From NCBI GenBank assembly GCA_910586485.1, contig CAJUIA010000018.1:17772-80849 (forward strand): DNA of 63,078 nt, written 5' to 3'. The translations under genes were made by a program, and so were the position numbers. Under the pieces are notes generated by a model. The model worked only from the letters and a program-made list of their open reading frames with translations. It ran no database searches and was not told the origin of the DNA. This stretch comes from an uncultured Acetatifactor sp. (GTDB lineage Bacteria; Bacillota; Clostridia; Lachnospirales; Lachnospiraceae). The first letter of the stretch is position 1. Each line of letters opens with the position of its first letter. Shown one piece after another: positions 9,669 through 17,553 of this stretch.

Positions 9669-10869
9669 ATTGGGGGATGTACTTGATGTAAAACGTGGGG
9701 CGAGTTTATCTGGAGAATTTTATGCCGAAGAAGGGGAGAAGATACGTTTAACATTGGGGAATTTTAATTATCCGTCAGGAGGATTTAAGGAGAATGGATC
9801 AAAAACAAATATATATTTTACCGGAAATGTTAAGGAAGAATTTATATTGAAAAAGGGAGATATAATAACGCCATTAACAGAACAGGTGTCAGGGCTTTTA
9901 GGAGAAACGGCAAGAATTCCAGAGGATGATTTATATATACAAAGTGGAGATATTGGTTTGGTAATTCCCAATGAAAGATTACTGGACAGGTTATATGCGT
10001 ATTACTTATTATCGTCTTCCATGGTAAAAAAGCAGCTTGATTCAGCAGCACAGCAAACTAAAATAAGGCATACTTCTCCTGAGAAAATAAAAGAATGTGA
10101 GGCGTGGCTGCCGGATATGAATTATCAGAAGCAAGCGGGTGCTTTGCTGAATGCTATAGATTCAAAAATAGAGATTAATAATAAAATAAATACCGAATTA
10201 GAATTAATGGCAAAAAATATATATGATTATTGGTTTTTGCAATATGAATTCCCAAATGAAGAAGGAAAACCTTATAAATCATCCGGTGGGAAAATGGTTT
10301 GGAATGATGAATTGGGGAGGGAGATTCCTGAAGGATGGAAAATTAGAAAACTTGAAACTGTATTGAAAAAATTCCCCAAAACAAAAAATCATTTGACTTC
10401 AGAATATAAGAAATCAGGGAAATATCCAATTATAGATCAAAGTAAAAAATATATCTGTGGATATACAGATGATGAAGAAGGTGTAATAGCATGTAGAGAT
10501 GCTATTGTTTTTGGAGATCATACTAAGGAAATAAAATATGTTAATTTTCCTTTCGCAAGGGGGGCAGATGGAACACAAATACTGGTATCAGCAGATAAAG
10601 CATTATCTAATTATCTTTTATTTTTACAAATACAACAAATGGATTTATTAAATCAAGGATATTCAAGATATTTTAAATTTCTAAAGGATAAAAATGTTTT
10701 TATTCCATCAAAAATTCTAAATGACAAGTTTATGAGTAGTATTTTTGATGTTACATTTAAAATCAGGGAAGGTCTTATTGAAAATCAGGAACTTATTTCT
10801 TTGCGTGATTTTTTATTACCGCTGTTAATGAATGGCCAAGTTAGTTTCAAAGAGAAATATATAATATAG
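9655..10869 (+). CDS. hsdS: Type I specificity subunit (HsdS)
   Basis: HsdS sets the bipartite DNA target of the complex. The 404-residue protein shows the usual two-fold layout: target-recognition domain 1 (about residues 1-140), a conserved helical spacer (about 140-200, with the typical INNKINTELELMAKNIYDYWF stretch), target-recognition domain 2 (about 220-360) and a terminal helix ending in a LPLLMNGQV-like motif. The second half is strikingly AT-rich compared with hsdM and with the next gene, a sign that this recognition domain was exchanged recently. No frameshift is seen, no second hsdS is present, and no inverted repeats or recombinase adjoin it, so phase variation is not indicated. 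The actual target cannot be read from sequence. Confidence 0.93.
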   Translation: MRKIKLGDVLDVKRGASLSGEFYAEEGEKIRLTLGNFNYPSGGFKENGSKTNIYFTGNVKEEFILKKGDIITPLTEQVSGLLGETARIPEDDLYIQSGDIGLVIPNERLLDRLYAYYLLSSSMVKKQLDSAAQQTKIRHTSPEKIKECEAWLPDMNYQKQAGALLNAIDSKIEINNKINTELELMAKNIYDYWFLQYEFPNEEGKPYKSSGGKMVWNDELGREIPEGWKIRKLETVLKKFPKTKNHLTSEYKKSGKYPIIDQSKKYICGYTDDEEGVIACRDAIVFGDHTKEIKYVNFPFARGADGTQILVSADKALSNYLLFLQIQQMDLLNQGYSRYFKFLKDKNVFIPSKILNDKFMSSIFDVTFKIREGLIENQELISLRDFLLPLLMNGQVSFKEKYII

Positions 10870-10889
10870 TCATATTTAGGGGTACGCAG

Positions 10890-13800
10890 ATGATGATGCT
10901 TGAATTGTTAAAAGAAATATCTAAATTAGGGTCTGCAGAAGTGGAGAATCTTTTGGTGGCCGTAGGAGAAAGTACTTTAAAAAACATAAAAAGTGCTCAT
11001 GAGTGGAAGAAAATATTAGTAGACACCGGCGAGTTTTTTATTGAAAATGAAAAAACGGCGGCGCGCTTTTTTGATGATTTATCCCTTGTCCTTGCAAAGG
11101 AAAATATGGCGCAGATCGCCAAGGATCTACAAAAGACAGACGGATATGAATTGAAGAAACGCTTATATAGACTGCTGATGCAGCTTATGGCAAAGTATGA
11201 AATTCAGCATGAATTGGCGGAATCCTATTGCCTGAGAATCATGTACGTAATTTTGGAGCAGGTAAAAGTGATTGCTCCTGATAAATATGAGCATTACTTT
11301 TTGCAGGAGGGTAAAGATGAGCTGCAGGCGAGTTTAGAGGAATTACATCTAAAAATAGATAAAATGGAAAAAAACAATGCCTTATATCAAAATAAGGATA
11401 TGAAAATCGAATCGTCCGGACAAATGGATATTGCTCTCAGGCGAAGTACAGCTTCACCATCTATTGGAATCGAGTTTTTTGAAGTGGATGACGAGCGCTT
11501 TCAGGAGGCGTTCGAGGAACATAAGTTTGACGAGTTGGTTTATGTAAGAGGACGGTGCCGGGAAGAAACGATTTATTGTGTACTGAATGAACTTTGGAGA
11601 TTGAACGAAAAGCGGCCTGTTTATGTGGTGAAAAATCCGGAATCCTGGCAAGAGCTGCAGAATCTCTCCTGTGCGAATAACATTTATATTCCATGGTTTT
11701 ATGCGGATGAAATTGTAGCGATTGAAAATAATACGAATATTTTTGTGTTGGATGAGGACACTCCGGCTTATACGCGGGATGTAATTAAATTACGGCCCAG
11801 AACACAGGATACTATCTCACGCTGTTTGCGGGAAGCAGGAATGGAATATGAACAGGCACACGCGTTGTTTACGGATACGCATGGTTTGTATGTTCCTATG
11901 AAAAAACGCTTATTAAGAGGGGCATATCTTAAGCAGCCGGAATGGATGGACGGGATCAGTGAAAAGGCGAAGAAAACCTGCCTGCTTTTGGGAAAATGGG
12001 AGGAAATCGAAGGGGACAAATTAGTTATAGAAGCCCTTTATGAAGGAAATTATGAGAATTTTCTTGGCGAGGTCTTACCTTACGTGAAGGGTGAAGATCC
12101 ATTTCTCTATACGTTTAAAAGCAATTACGGAAATCATACGGTATCCTATTGTCTGGCCAGCACGGAGAATACATGGGACTGCCTGGACATTTCGTTAGAG
12201 GATCCACTGTGGAAAAGGTTTGTGGAGATTTTCATAGAAGTCTTGAATGAGGCGGAGAAGTTGTTTACCTGTTCGGAGCAGGAGAAGTTATTGGCTCAAA
12301 TAAAAGGTGAAAAACTGTTCTGGTCTAAAACACTTAGAAGCGGCATGATCAGAACACTGATTATGAAGGGGTTTTACAGAAAGACGGAAAACTGTCAGCC
12401 TGCAATGGACGAAGTGGTAAGAAGAATTTTGAATTATATTAATACGGAAAATCAATGGTCCTATATTGCATCTTTTTGGACAGAGCTGTGTGAAATCTCT
12501 CCGAAGGCGGTCCTGGAACGGCTGGAAAAGGAATTCATTGAGTCTACAGGGCTTATGAGCTTGTTTGAAAAGCAAACAAGTGACTTTGTATTTGGAAGAA
12601 ATGCGTATATTCATATTTTATGGGGAGTTGAACAGTTTCTTGTTCAGAAAGAGTTTGTCTGGGACGGTTTTCGTTGGTTATTGAAGCTGGATGCCCGCAA
12701 CTATGAATATAAGTCTAATGCGCCCAAAGATATTTTCGCCAAGGTTTTCTGTGTATGGTACAATTTTTCGGCACTCAGAAAGCCGGAAGATAAAATAACA
12801 GCGGCTAAATTGGCAGTTGAATTAAGCAGCAATTCCTGGACATATCTATACGAGGCGATTCCTCAGCACAGCGGAAGTATGGTGGGATATTTATCGGAGC
12901 CTAAATACAGGGATCATATGACAGAGGATGAAGTGCCTGTTGAAGAGATGTGGACCGTGTCTGGAAGCTATCTTAAGATTCTTTTAGATCATATGGAGTT
13001 TTCCGTTGAACGATGGGCTAAAATGTTGAAAGTCTCGGAAAAATTTGATTCGGAGTTAAGAGGAACTGTATTTGATCGCCTTTTGTATGAAGTGACGCAA
13101 ATGGATGATGATGAAATCATAAGTATTAAGAATAGTATTAGGGAGAGGATATACCGTCATAGGTACTTTGCTGATTCTTCCTGGTCAATGCCAGAGGAAC
13201 AACTGCAGGCATATGAGCAGCTGCTGGAGGAGATTCATACCAGTCAAGTCGAATACGAGTATGGATATTTATTCTCCGGAAAAAGGGAATACCCCTTGCT
13301 TCATCCCGTACCTTATGAAACGGGAGGCGAGAGGGAAAGCAATGAGCGGGCAACGGAGGAACTGATTCGGGAGAAGGCAGGCGAATTTCAAAATAGAAAT
13401 TATCGGTTAGAGGTATTGGCGAAGCTTGTCGGAAAAGAGCAGCATAATTCACTGGGGCGTTATTTGGCAAAGTACTGGAAGGGCGGTAAATGGGATTTTG
13501 AGACGTTTGAGATTTTGCTGAAAGCTCAAGTATCCGGTACAATGGCGATTGAGTATTTGCAATATGCTGTGAAAGGAAAGGTGGGGTTATATCCGGATAT
13601 AATTTCAAAAGTAAGCGGAATGGGCTATTCAGAAGAAATTTTAGCGAAACTGTACCGTTCCGAAGCGTTTTGGACGGAAAATGTCCCTTTGGTTTCGATG
13701 GCTTCCAGGCAGATAAAAGAACTTTTTTGGAAGTCATCACTTTCCTGTAAAAAGGGTAATGGCCGTTGGGCTGTCAGCGAGAGTAAGAAGTATTCCAGTT

Positions 13801-14621
13801 TGGATGTTTTTTTACAGCAGATGTATTGTCTTCATGAGGAAAGTCCTTTGAGTGCAGGGGAAATCTTTTCTTATATGGATGGAATTGAAAAGATGCAAGT
13901 TCAGGGCGATCAGATGACAGACTACTATATGGAGCAATTTCTTGAAATCATGCAAAAGGAGTTCCTGTATGATGATGAGAAATGCCAGAGAATTGCCCAG
14001 CTGGAGATCTATTTTGTGAATCTTCTGGAATGGGATAACATGAAATGCTTTCATCACATGATGAAGAGATCTCCGGAATTGTTTGCCCAGTTGGTTGCAG
14101 GTCTTTATAAAAGAGATCATGAGTCCAGAGAAGCAGGTAAATTGGATGAACAATACCTGCACAACATGTATACTGTATATGAAAAAGCACATTTTTGTCC
14201 GGCAGAAGAAAACGGTGAAGTCAAAGAAGAAAAGCTGAAGCAATGGGTTGAGCAATTTAAAAAATTATTGGAGCAAAATGACCAGAGCAGTTTATTTGGC
14301 TCCTTGATGGGGCGGCTGTTTTCGTTTTCGCCGGTCGGAAAAGACGGGCATGAGCCCTGTGAGGCAGTGCGGATTCTAATCGAAACCTATTCGGATGAAA
14401 GAATGCTTCGAAGCTATGAAAGCTGTGTTTATAATCGACGCGGGGTATACAGCCCTACGGCCGGTAAAGAAGAAAGGCGGATGGCGGAAGCTTTTAAAGC
14501 CAATGCAGAGTATTTAAAGCCTAACTATCCAAAAACCGCAGCAATTTTCTATAGCCTTCACGACAGATATGTAAGGGAGGCTGATCGTGAAAGGATGGAG
14601 GCGGAAAATGGGCATTGGTGA
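10890..14621 (+). CDS. Large STAND-like protein with degenerate P-loop and helical repeats
   Basis: This is a 1243-residue protein of unknown function. The first 150 residues are helical and charged. Around residues 200-350 the order of elements recalls a STAND/AAA-type NTPase: a strand at the P-loop position (ELVYVRGRCREETIYCVL) without the GxGKS/T lysine, a NIFVLDED strand where Walker B is expected, then an RCLREAGMEYEQAHALF helical stretch typical of the domain after the ATPase. From about 400 to the end it is almost entirely helical, resembling a solenoid, with ISPKAVLERLEKEF and similar segments. The start is the first of three consecutive ATGs, 8 bases after AGGGG. It lies 20 bases after hsdS and overlaps the kinase gene, so it belongs to the restriction operon. 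A sensor or scaffold role is inference. The ATPase is probably inactive or uses another mechanism. Confidence 0.75.
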   Translation: MMMLELLKEISKLGSAEVENLLVAVGESTLKNIKSAHEWKKILVDTGEFFIENEKTAARFFDDLSLVLAKENMAQIAKDLQKTDGYELKKRLYRLLMQLMAKYEIQHELAESYCLRIMYVILEQVKVIAPDKYEHYFLQEGKDELQASLEELHLKIDKMEKNNALYQNKDMKIESSGQMDIALRRSTASPSIGIEFFEVDDERFQEAFEEHKFDELVYVRGRCREETIYCVLNELWRLNEKRPVYVVKNPESWQELQNLSCANNIYIPWFYADEIVAIENNTNIFVLDEDTPAYTRDVIKLRPRTQDTISRCLREAGMEYEQAHALFTDTHGLYVPMKKRLLRGAYLKQPEWMDGISEKAKKTCLLLGKWEEIEGDKLVIEALYEGNYENFLGEVLPYVKGEDPFLYTFKSNYGNHTVSYCLASTENTWDCLDISLEDPLWKRFVEIFIEVLNEAEKLFTCSEQEKLLAQIKGEKLFWSKTLRSGMIRTLIMKGFYRKTENCQPAMDEVVRRILNYINTENQWSYIASFWTELCEISPKAVLERLEKEFIESTGLMSLFEKQTSDFVFGRNAYIHILWGVEQFLVQKEFVWDGFRWLLKLDARNYEYKSNAPKDIFAKVFCVWYNFSALRKPEDKITAAKLAVELSSNSWTYLYEAIPQHSGSMVGYLSEPKYRDHMTEDEVPVEEMWTVSGSYLKILLDHMEFSVERWAKMLKVSEKFDSELRGTVFDRLLYEVTQMDDDEIISIKNSIRERIYRHRYFADSSWSMPEEQLQAYEQLLEEIHTSQVEYEYGYLFSGKREYPLLHPVPYETGGERESNERATEELIREKAGEFQNRNYRLEVLAKLVGKEQHNSLGRYLAKYWKGGKWDFETFEILLKAQVSGTMAIEYLQYAVKGKVGLYPDIISKVSGMGYSEEILAKLYRSEAFWTENVPLVSMASRQIKELFWKSSLSCKKGNGRWAVSESKKYSSLDVFLQQMYCLHEESPLSAGEIFSYMDGIEKMQVQGDQMTDYYMEQFLEIMQKEFLYDDEKCQRIAQLEIYFVNLLEWDNMKCFHHMMKRSPELFAQLVAGLYKRDHESREAGKLDEQYLHNMYTVYEKAHFCPAEENGEVKEEKLKQWVEQFKKLLEQNDQSSLFGSLMGRLFSFSPVGKDGHEPCEAVRILIETYSDERMLRSYESCVYNRRGVYSPTAGKEERRMAEAFKANAEYLKPNYPKTAAIFYSLHDRYVREADRERMEAENGHW

Positions 14622-15939
14622 TGTAAATGGTCTCAAGTCCGGGATGGTGTTTAAGGGCAAGTTTGGAACGTACAAACTCTTGAACAAAATTGGTGGCGGA
14701 GGAAACGGCACAGTATTTTCCGTTCAAGTGATTTCTGCTGAAAAACAGCTGCCTGAGGGAGAAAAATTTGTAATTAAAGTATTAACAGCCAGTCATTATT
14801 CCAATGAAGAGCGGGAAAAACGAGAAAAACGATTTGAAAAGGAAATTCAAACAGTATATCGGATTCAAAATGAGATAGCGGGTATTGTTCCGATTTATGA
14901 CTCATCTTATTTTCTGACAGAGGGAAGAGGGGATTTTTCCTGGTATGTAATGCCAGAAGCATTGAAATATAATTTTAAATCCATTCGTTCAATAGAAGAA
15001 AAATTAAATGACATGAGAATGCTTGGAGAATGTATTGCTCAGTTACATAAAAGAGGCTTTGTACATAGAGATATTAAGCATCAAAATTTATTGGTTTACA
15101 AAAACAGGGTATGCTTAGCGGATTTTGGTCTGGTCTGGAATATGAATGAAGAGGAAGAGCATATTACGGATATACATGACAGCATGGGGCCCGCGGCAAT
15201 TCGGCCTCCTGAATTGCGAAATATAGAGATAGTGGATAAGGTTGATTATCGAAAATCCGATGTATATCTATTTGCGAAAACCGTATGGATTGTATTGACA
15301 GGGGTGAAAAGGGGATTCCCTGAGGAATACAGGCGTTTTGATAATAGTGTTTATTTAAGCAAAAAGAAATTGGGTGTAGAAACGGCAGAACCGCTGCATG
15401 AAATGCTGGAATTGGCAACCAGACATTGGTGGTGGGAGCGAATTGATATGAGTGCCTGTATACAACACATTGATGAGCAGTTGAGTATTATTACGAAAGA
15501 ATCAGATGATATTGCGCTTGGCAAATGGAAGTATACGGAAACAGTAAAAGAAATATGTGATGCGGTTTTGCCTGATGTCAGGACATATCAAGGAGAGACT
15601 TCTGTTTTAGCGGTTTTGGAAAGAATGGCGGGAGCAGTAAATCTTGCCTTTGAGGAAGCAGGGAAAGTATATGAGTCGATGCCGTTAAAAGGTGCGAAGC
15701 TTTTGCCAGAGAATCTGTTTGAACTTGAGGTTAGAAACAATTATTATCGTAACAAAAGGAAAATGGTGGTTAAAATAGATAGTATATCAATAAACGAAGA
15801 TTTATCTTGCAAGATGAATATAAACATAATAACTAACCCGCCCAATCATTTACCAGTATTTACAAAACTGACTGAAGCGTTACAATCTGTGGATAAACAG
15901 ATTTGTATCAGTGGAAGGTATATTGCTCGGCTTATGTAA
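14608..15939 (+). CDS. Ser/Thr protein kinase (Hanks type) with unknown C-terminal domain
   Basis: Starting from ATG 14608 (443 residues), the N-terminal 290 residues form a complete eukaryotic-like kinase: glycine loop IGGGGNGTVF (about 28-37), ATP-anchoring K57 in FVIKVL, catalytic loop HRDIKHQN (153-160) and DFG (172-174), with RPPE at the APE position. All catalytic residues are present, so it should be active. There is no membrane segment or PASTA repeat, so it is cytoplasmic, unlike PrkC. The last 150 residues match no domain I can name and end in a beta-rich stretch. GTG 14587 is in frame, but GGAGG at 14597-14601 fits ATG 14608. The gene overlaps its upstream neighbour by 14 bases. 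Type I systems do not normally include a kinase; the nearest parallel is PglW in Pgl/BREX-2. Confidence 0.9.
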   Translation: MGIGDVNGLKSGMVFKGKFGTYKLLNKIGGGGNGTVFSVQVISAEKQLPEGEKFVIKVLTASHYSNEEREKREKRFEKEIQTVYRIQNEIAGIVPIYDSSYFLTEGRGDFSWYVMPEALKYNFKSIRSIEEKLNDMRMLGECIAQLHKRGFVHRDIKHQNLLVYKNRVCLADFGLVWNMNEEEEHITDIHDSMGPAAIRPPELRNIEIVDKVDYRKSDVYLFAKTVWIVLTGVKRGFPEEYRRFDNSVYLSKKKLGVETAEPLHEMLELATRHWWWERIDMSACIQHIDEQLSIITKESDDIALGKWKYTETVKEICDAVLPDVRTYQGETSVLAVLERMAGAVNLAFEEAGKVYESMPLKGAKLLPENLFELEVRNNYYRNKRKMVVKIDSISINEDLSCKMNINIITNPPNHLPVFTKLTEALQSVDKQICISGRYIARLM

Positions 15940-16047
15940 ATTGGCTCATCTTTCCCGTATAACCTTTTGTGTTTTGACTGGAACGTATTACTGATTTTTT
16001 CTGGAGAATAGACAATGACGTTTTGGAGGATGCCTGGAAAAATGAGA

Positions 16048-16076
16048 TTGTAACTATGGAAACACCATGGTAAAAT
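16048..16076 (+). promoter_or_regulatory. Extended -10 promoter of the DUF3990 toxin module
   Basis: TTGTAA (16048-16053) and TAAAAT (16071-16076) are 17 bases apart, with TGG before the -10. The region 16046-16079 matches the NADAR promoter region at 4082-4115 in 29 of 34 bases. It lies about 36 bases upstream of the first small gene of the toxin module. The 172-base gap after the kinase holds no gene. Confidence 0.6.
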
Positions 16077-16111
16077 GAAACAGGCTTGGAGTTTCATGAG
16101 GTGAAATTGGT

Positions 16112-16285
16112 ATGAGGCAGTTAGAGCCTGAAATTATTGACTATTATAACAGCGAAGTCGTTATGATGATTACTGAAAAATATGGCTTGGACCAAATGGA
16201 GGCGCTGAAGCAGTTTGTGATGTCTAAAACGCATGAAATGCTGGAAAGTGAAGATTTTGGCATGACAGATTTCGGTGCAGGATGA
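16112..16285 (+). CDS. Small antitoxin-type protein A1 (short copy)
   Basis: This 57-residue protein begins at an ATG after a GAGGTGA ribosome-binding site and ends in a TGA that overlaps the next gene by 4 bases. It is homologous to the first 50 residues of the 80-residue protein at 17053-17295: both share a [ED]-Y/F-Y, then KYG(L/M)-(D/N)-EA-(K/R)-F-S-T-ML pattern. It lacks the longer copy's C-terminal half, which ends in a FDMWESEK-TGDPRNS segment. It may be a truncated paralogue that still works or a decaying duplicate. Its place as first gene of the toxin module suggests an antitoxin-side role, but no domain is certain. Confidence 0.8.
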   Translation: MRQLEPEIIDYYNSEVVMMITEKYGLDQMEALKQFVMSKTHEMLESEDFGMTDFGAG

Positions 16286-16491
16286 GTGAAGAGATGAAAT
16301 ATTTTATGTATTTATTGGAATATTATGCCGCTTATAAAAACAGGAAAACGGGCGATGTCCTGCAGGAATGGGAGGCGTGCGGCATTACGCAGAAGATATA
16401 TGATAATTACTGGATTTATCATACAGAGTGTATGGAAAACGCTTATTTAGACATAGATAGCCTGGTTAAGACAGGGAAGGCGGCTTGGTAA
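16282..16491 (+). CDS. DUF3791-like small protein B1
   Basis: This 69-residue protein starts at an ATG overlapping the previous stop by 4 bases (ATGA). It resembles the 72-residue protein at 17301-17519 along its whole length: Y-(Y/I)LLE-YA, then VL-EW---GIT--IYD-Y-IYH-E----A--DID. That pattern fits DUF3791, a small helical protein commonly encoded next to DUF3990 proteins. It is followed by an 85-base gap before the toxin candidate. With the preceding gene it makes the first of two copies of an A-B pair that bracket the toxin. Confidence 0.85.
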   Translation: MSEEMKYFMYLLEYYAAYKNRKTGDVLQEWEACGITQKIYDNYWIYHTECMENAYLDIDSLVKTGKAAW

Positions 16492-16576
16492 TGATGCTTA
16501 TTTTATAATAGAAATTGGATAAGTAATGTTTGCAATACTTTACAATTTATAGATAGAAAAGAGAAAGGCGAAATAT

Positions 16577-17056
16577 ATGCTTTTGTATCATGGAAGTAAT
16601 ACTGTGGTTGAAAGGCCGGAAATTCGTGAAAATCTTCGTGCTTTAGATTTTGGAGCTGGATTTTATTTGACTTCCAGCAGGGAACAGGCGGCGAAATGGG
16701 CAAAAACGGTAACAAAAAGGAGACGAAAAGGGGCTCCTGTTCTAAATGCTTATGAGTTGGACCAAGAGCTGATGAAAGAATTGAATATTTTGCAGTTTCA
16801 GTCTGCGGATGCCAGTTGGCTTGATTTTGTAGTGGCAAATAGAAAAGAGAGGCCTGTTAATAATATATATGATTTGGTTATCGGTCCTGTTGCGAATGAT
16901 TCAACTCTTCCTGTGATTGATGATTACATGGATGGAAAATATACCAGAGAACAGGCGGTGGAGAGATTATTGCCTCAAAATTTAACAGACCAATATGCTT
17001 TTTTAACAAGAAAAGCTTTATCCTATTTACGTTTTAAAGGGGAGAAGACGTTATGA
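16577..17056 (+). CDS. DUF3990 ADP-ribosyltransferase-like toxin candidate
   Basis: This 159-residue protein begins MLLYHGSN and contains LDFGAGFYLTSSREQAAKWA (about residues 23-42), the two conserved blocks of DUF3990. DUF3990 resembles mono-ADP-ribosyltransferases in having a strand with a histidine/tyrosine start and a GFYLT block. The rest includes Y-L-IGPVANDSTLPVIDDY (about 97-117). A GAAAGGCG ribosome-binding site precedes the ATG. It overlaps the second small-protein pair by 4 bases, so it is translationally coupled to its likely antitoxins. I infer that it modifies a host or phage target with ADP-ribose from NAD. No biochemical claim can be made from the sequence, and the substrate is unknown. 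Confidence 0.8.
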   Translation: MLLYHGSNTVVERPEIRENLRALDFGAGFYLTSSREQAAKWAKTVTKRRRKGAPVLNAYELDQELMKELNILQFQSADASWLDFVVANRKERPVNNIYDLVIGPVANDSTLPVIDDYMDGKYTREQAVERLLPQNLTDQYAFLTRKALSYLRFKGEKTL

Positions 17057-17295
17057 CGCAGGTAAATGCGAGAAAATTGGATTTTTATGATCGGCAGGTT
17101 TCTCAACTTATCATTGACAAGTATGGAATGAATGACAAAGAGGCGGTGCGTAATTTTATTGAATCAGAAACGTACCAGATGCTGCTGGATACAGAGTTGG
17201 AGGTATACAAATTGAGCCCCTATGTTATTTTTGACATGTGGGAAAGTGAGAAAATTACGGGAGATCCCCGAAATTCAAGATATATAAGGGAGTGA
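17053..17295 (+). CDS. Small antitoxin-type protein A2 (full-length copy)
   Basis: This 80-residue protein overlaps the toxin candidate by 4 bases. It is the longer paralogue of the 57-residue protein at 16112 and carries the complete C-terminus with a SPYVIFDMWESEK segment and GDPRNSRYI ending. Proteins of this type are regularly found between DUF3990 and DUF3791 genes, which supports a toxin-antitoxin or immunity role. No DNA-binding motif is evident. The next start lies 5 bases after the stop. Confidence 0.85.
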   Translation: MTQVNARKLDFYDRQVSQLIIDKYGMNDKEAVRNFIESETYQMLLDTELEVYKLSPYVIFDMWESEKITGDPRNSRYIRE

Positions 17296-17300
17296 TAAGA

Positions 17301-17519
17301 ATGTCGAAAGAAACTGTATTTTTCATATATCTGATAGAGCGATATGCGGAAAATAAAGGAAAGACAGCAAATGTGATTTTAAAGGAATGGGACAGACTTG
17401 GGATTACCGATTTGATATATGATATGTATGAAATATATCATGTCGAAAGATTACAGAATGCTTTTGACGATATTGACGAATTGATGCTGGAAAGGCAGGG
17501 CAGCCCGGTCACGGCGTAA
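17301..17519 (+). CDS. DUF3791-like small protein B2
   Basis: This 72-residue protein is the second DUF3791-like copy. The ATG at 17301 is preferred over an in-frame GTG at 17292 because AAGGGA (17286-17291) lies 9 bases upstream and because the predicted MSKETVFF start aligns with MSEEMKYF of the first copy. It is the last gene of the toxin module and faces the convergent solute-binding protein gene 24 bases away. The two B copies have diverged substantially, so the duplication is not recent. Confidence 0.85.
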   Translation: MSKETVFFIYLIERYAENKGKTANVILKEWDRLGITDLIYDMYEIYHVERLQNAFDDIDELMLERQGSPVTA

Positions 17520-17530
17520 AGAAGTGAAGC

Positions 17531-17553
17531 GGCGAAGCAGTCCCTACTTCGCC
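17531..17553. terminator. Hairpin between convergent genes
   Basis: A 7-bp stem, ggcgaag (17531-17537) and cttcgcc (17547-17553), spans the stop region of the convergent solute-binding protein gene. No U-rich tract follows on either strand, so terminator function is only suggested by its position. Confidence 0.35.

Noticed and set aside
9655..10869. Phase-variable or frameshifted hsdS
   Set aside because: The reading frame is intact, only one hsdS is present, and no inverted repeats or invertase gene were seen nearby.
13138..13740. Minus-strand reading frame of 200 codons inside the large STAND-like gene
   Set aside because: The plus-strand protein is continuous and overlaps it fully; the minus product has no recognisable domain.
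10890..14621. Functional P-loop ATPase
   Set aside because: No GxxxxGKS/T motif is present in the appropriate region, so active ATP hydrolysis by the usual mechanism is not supported.
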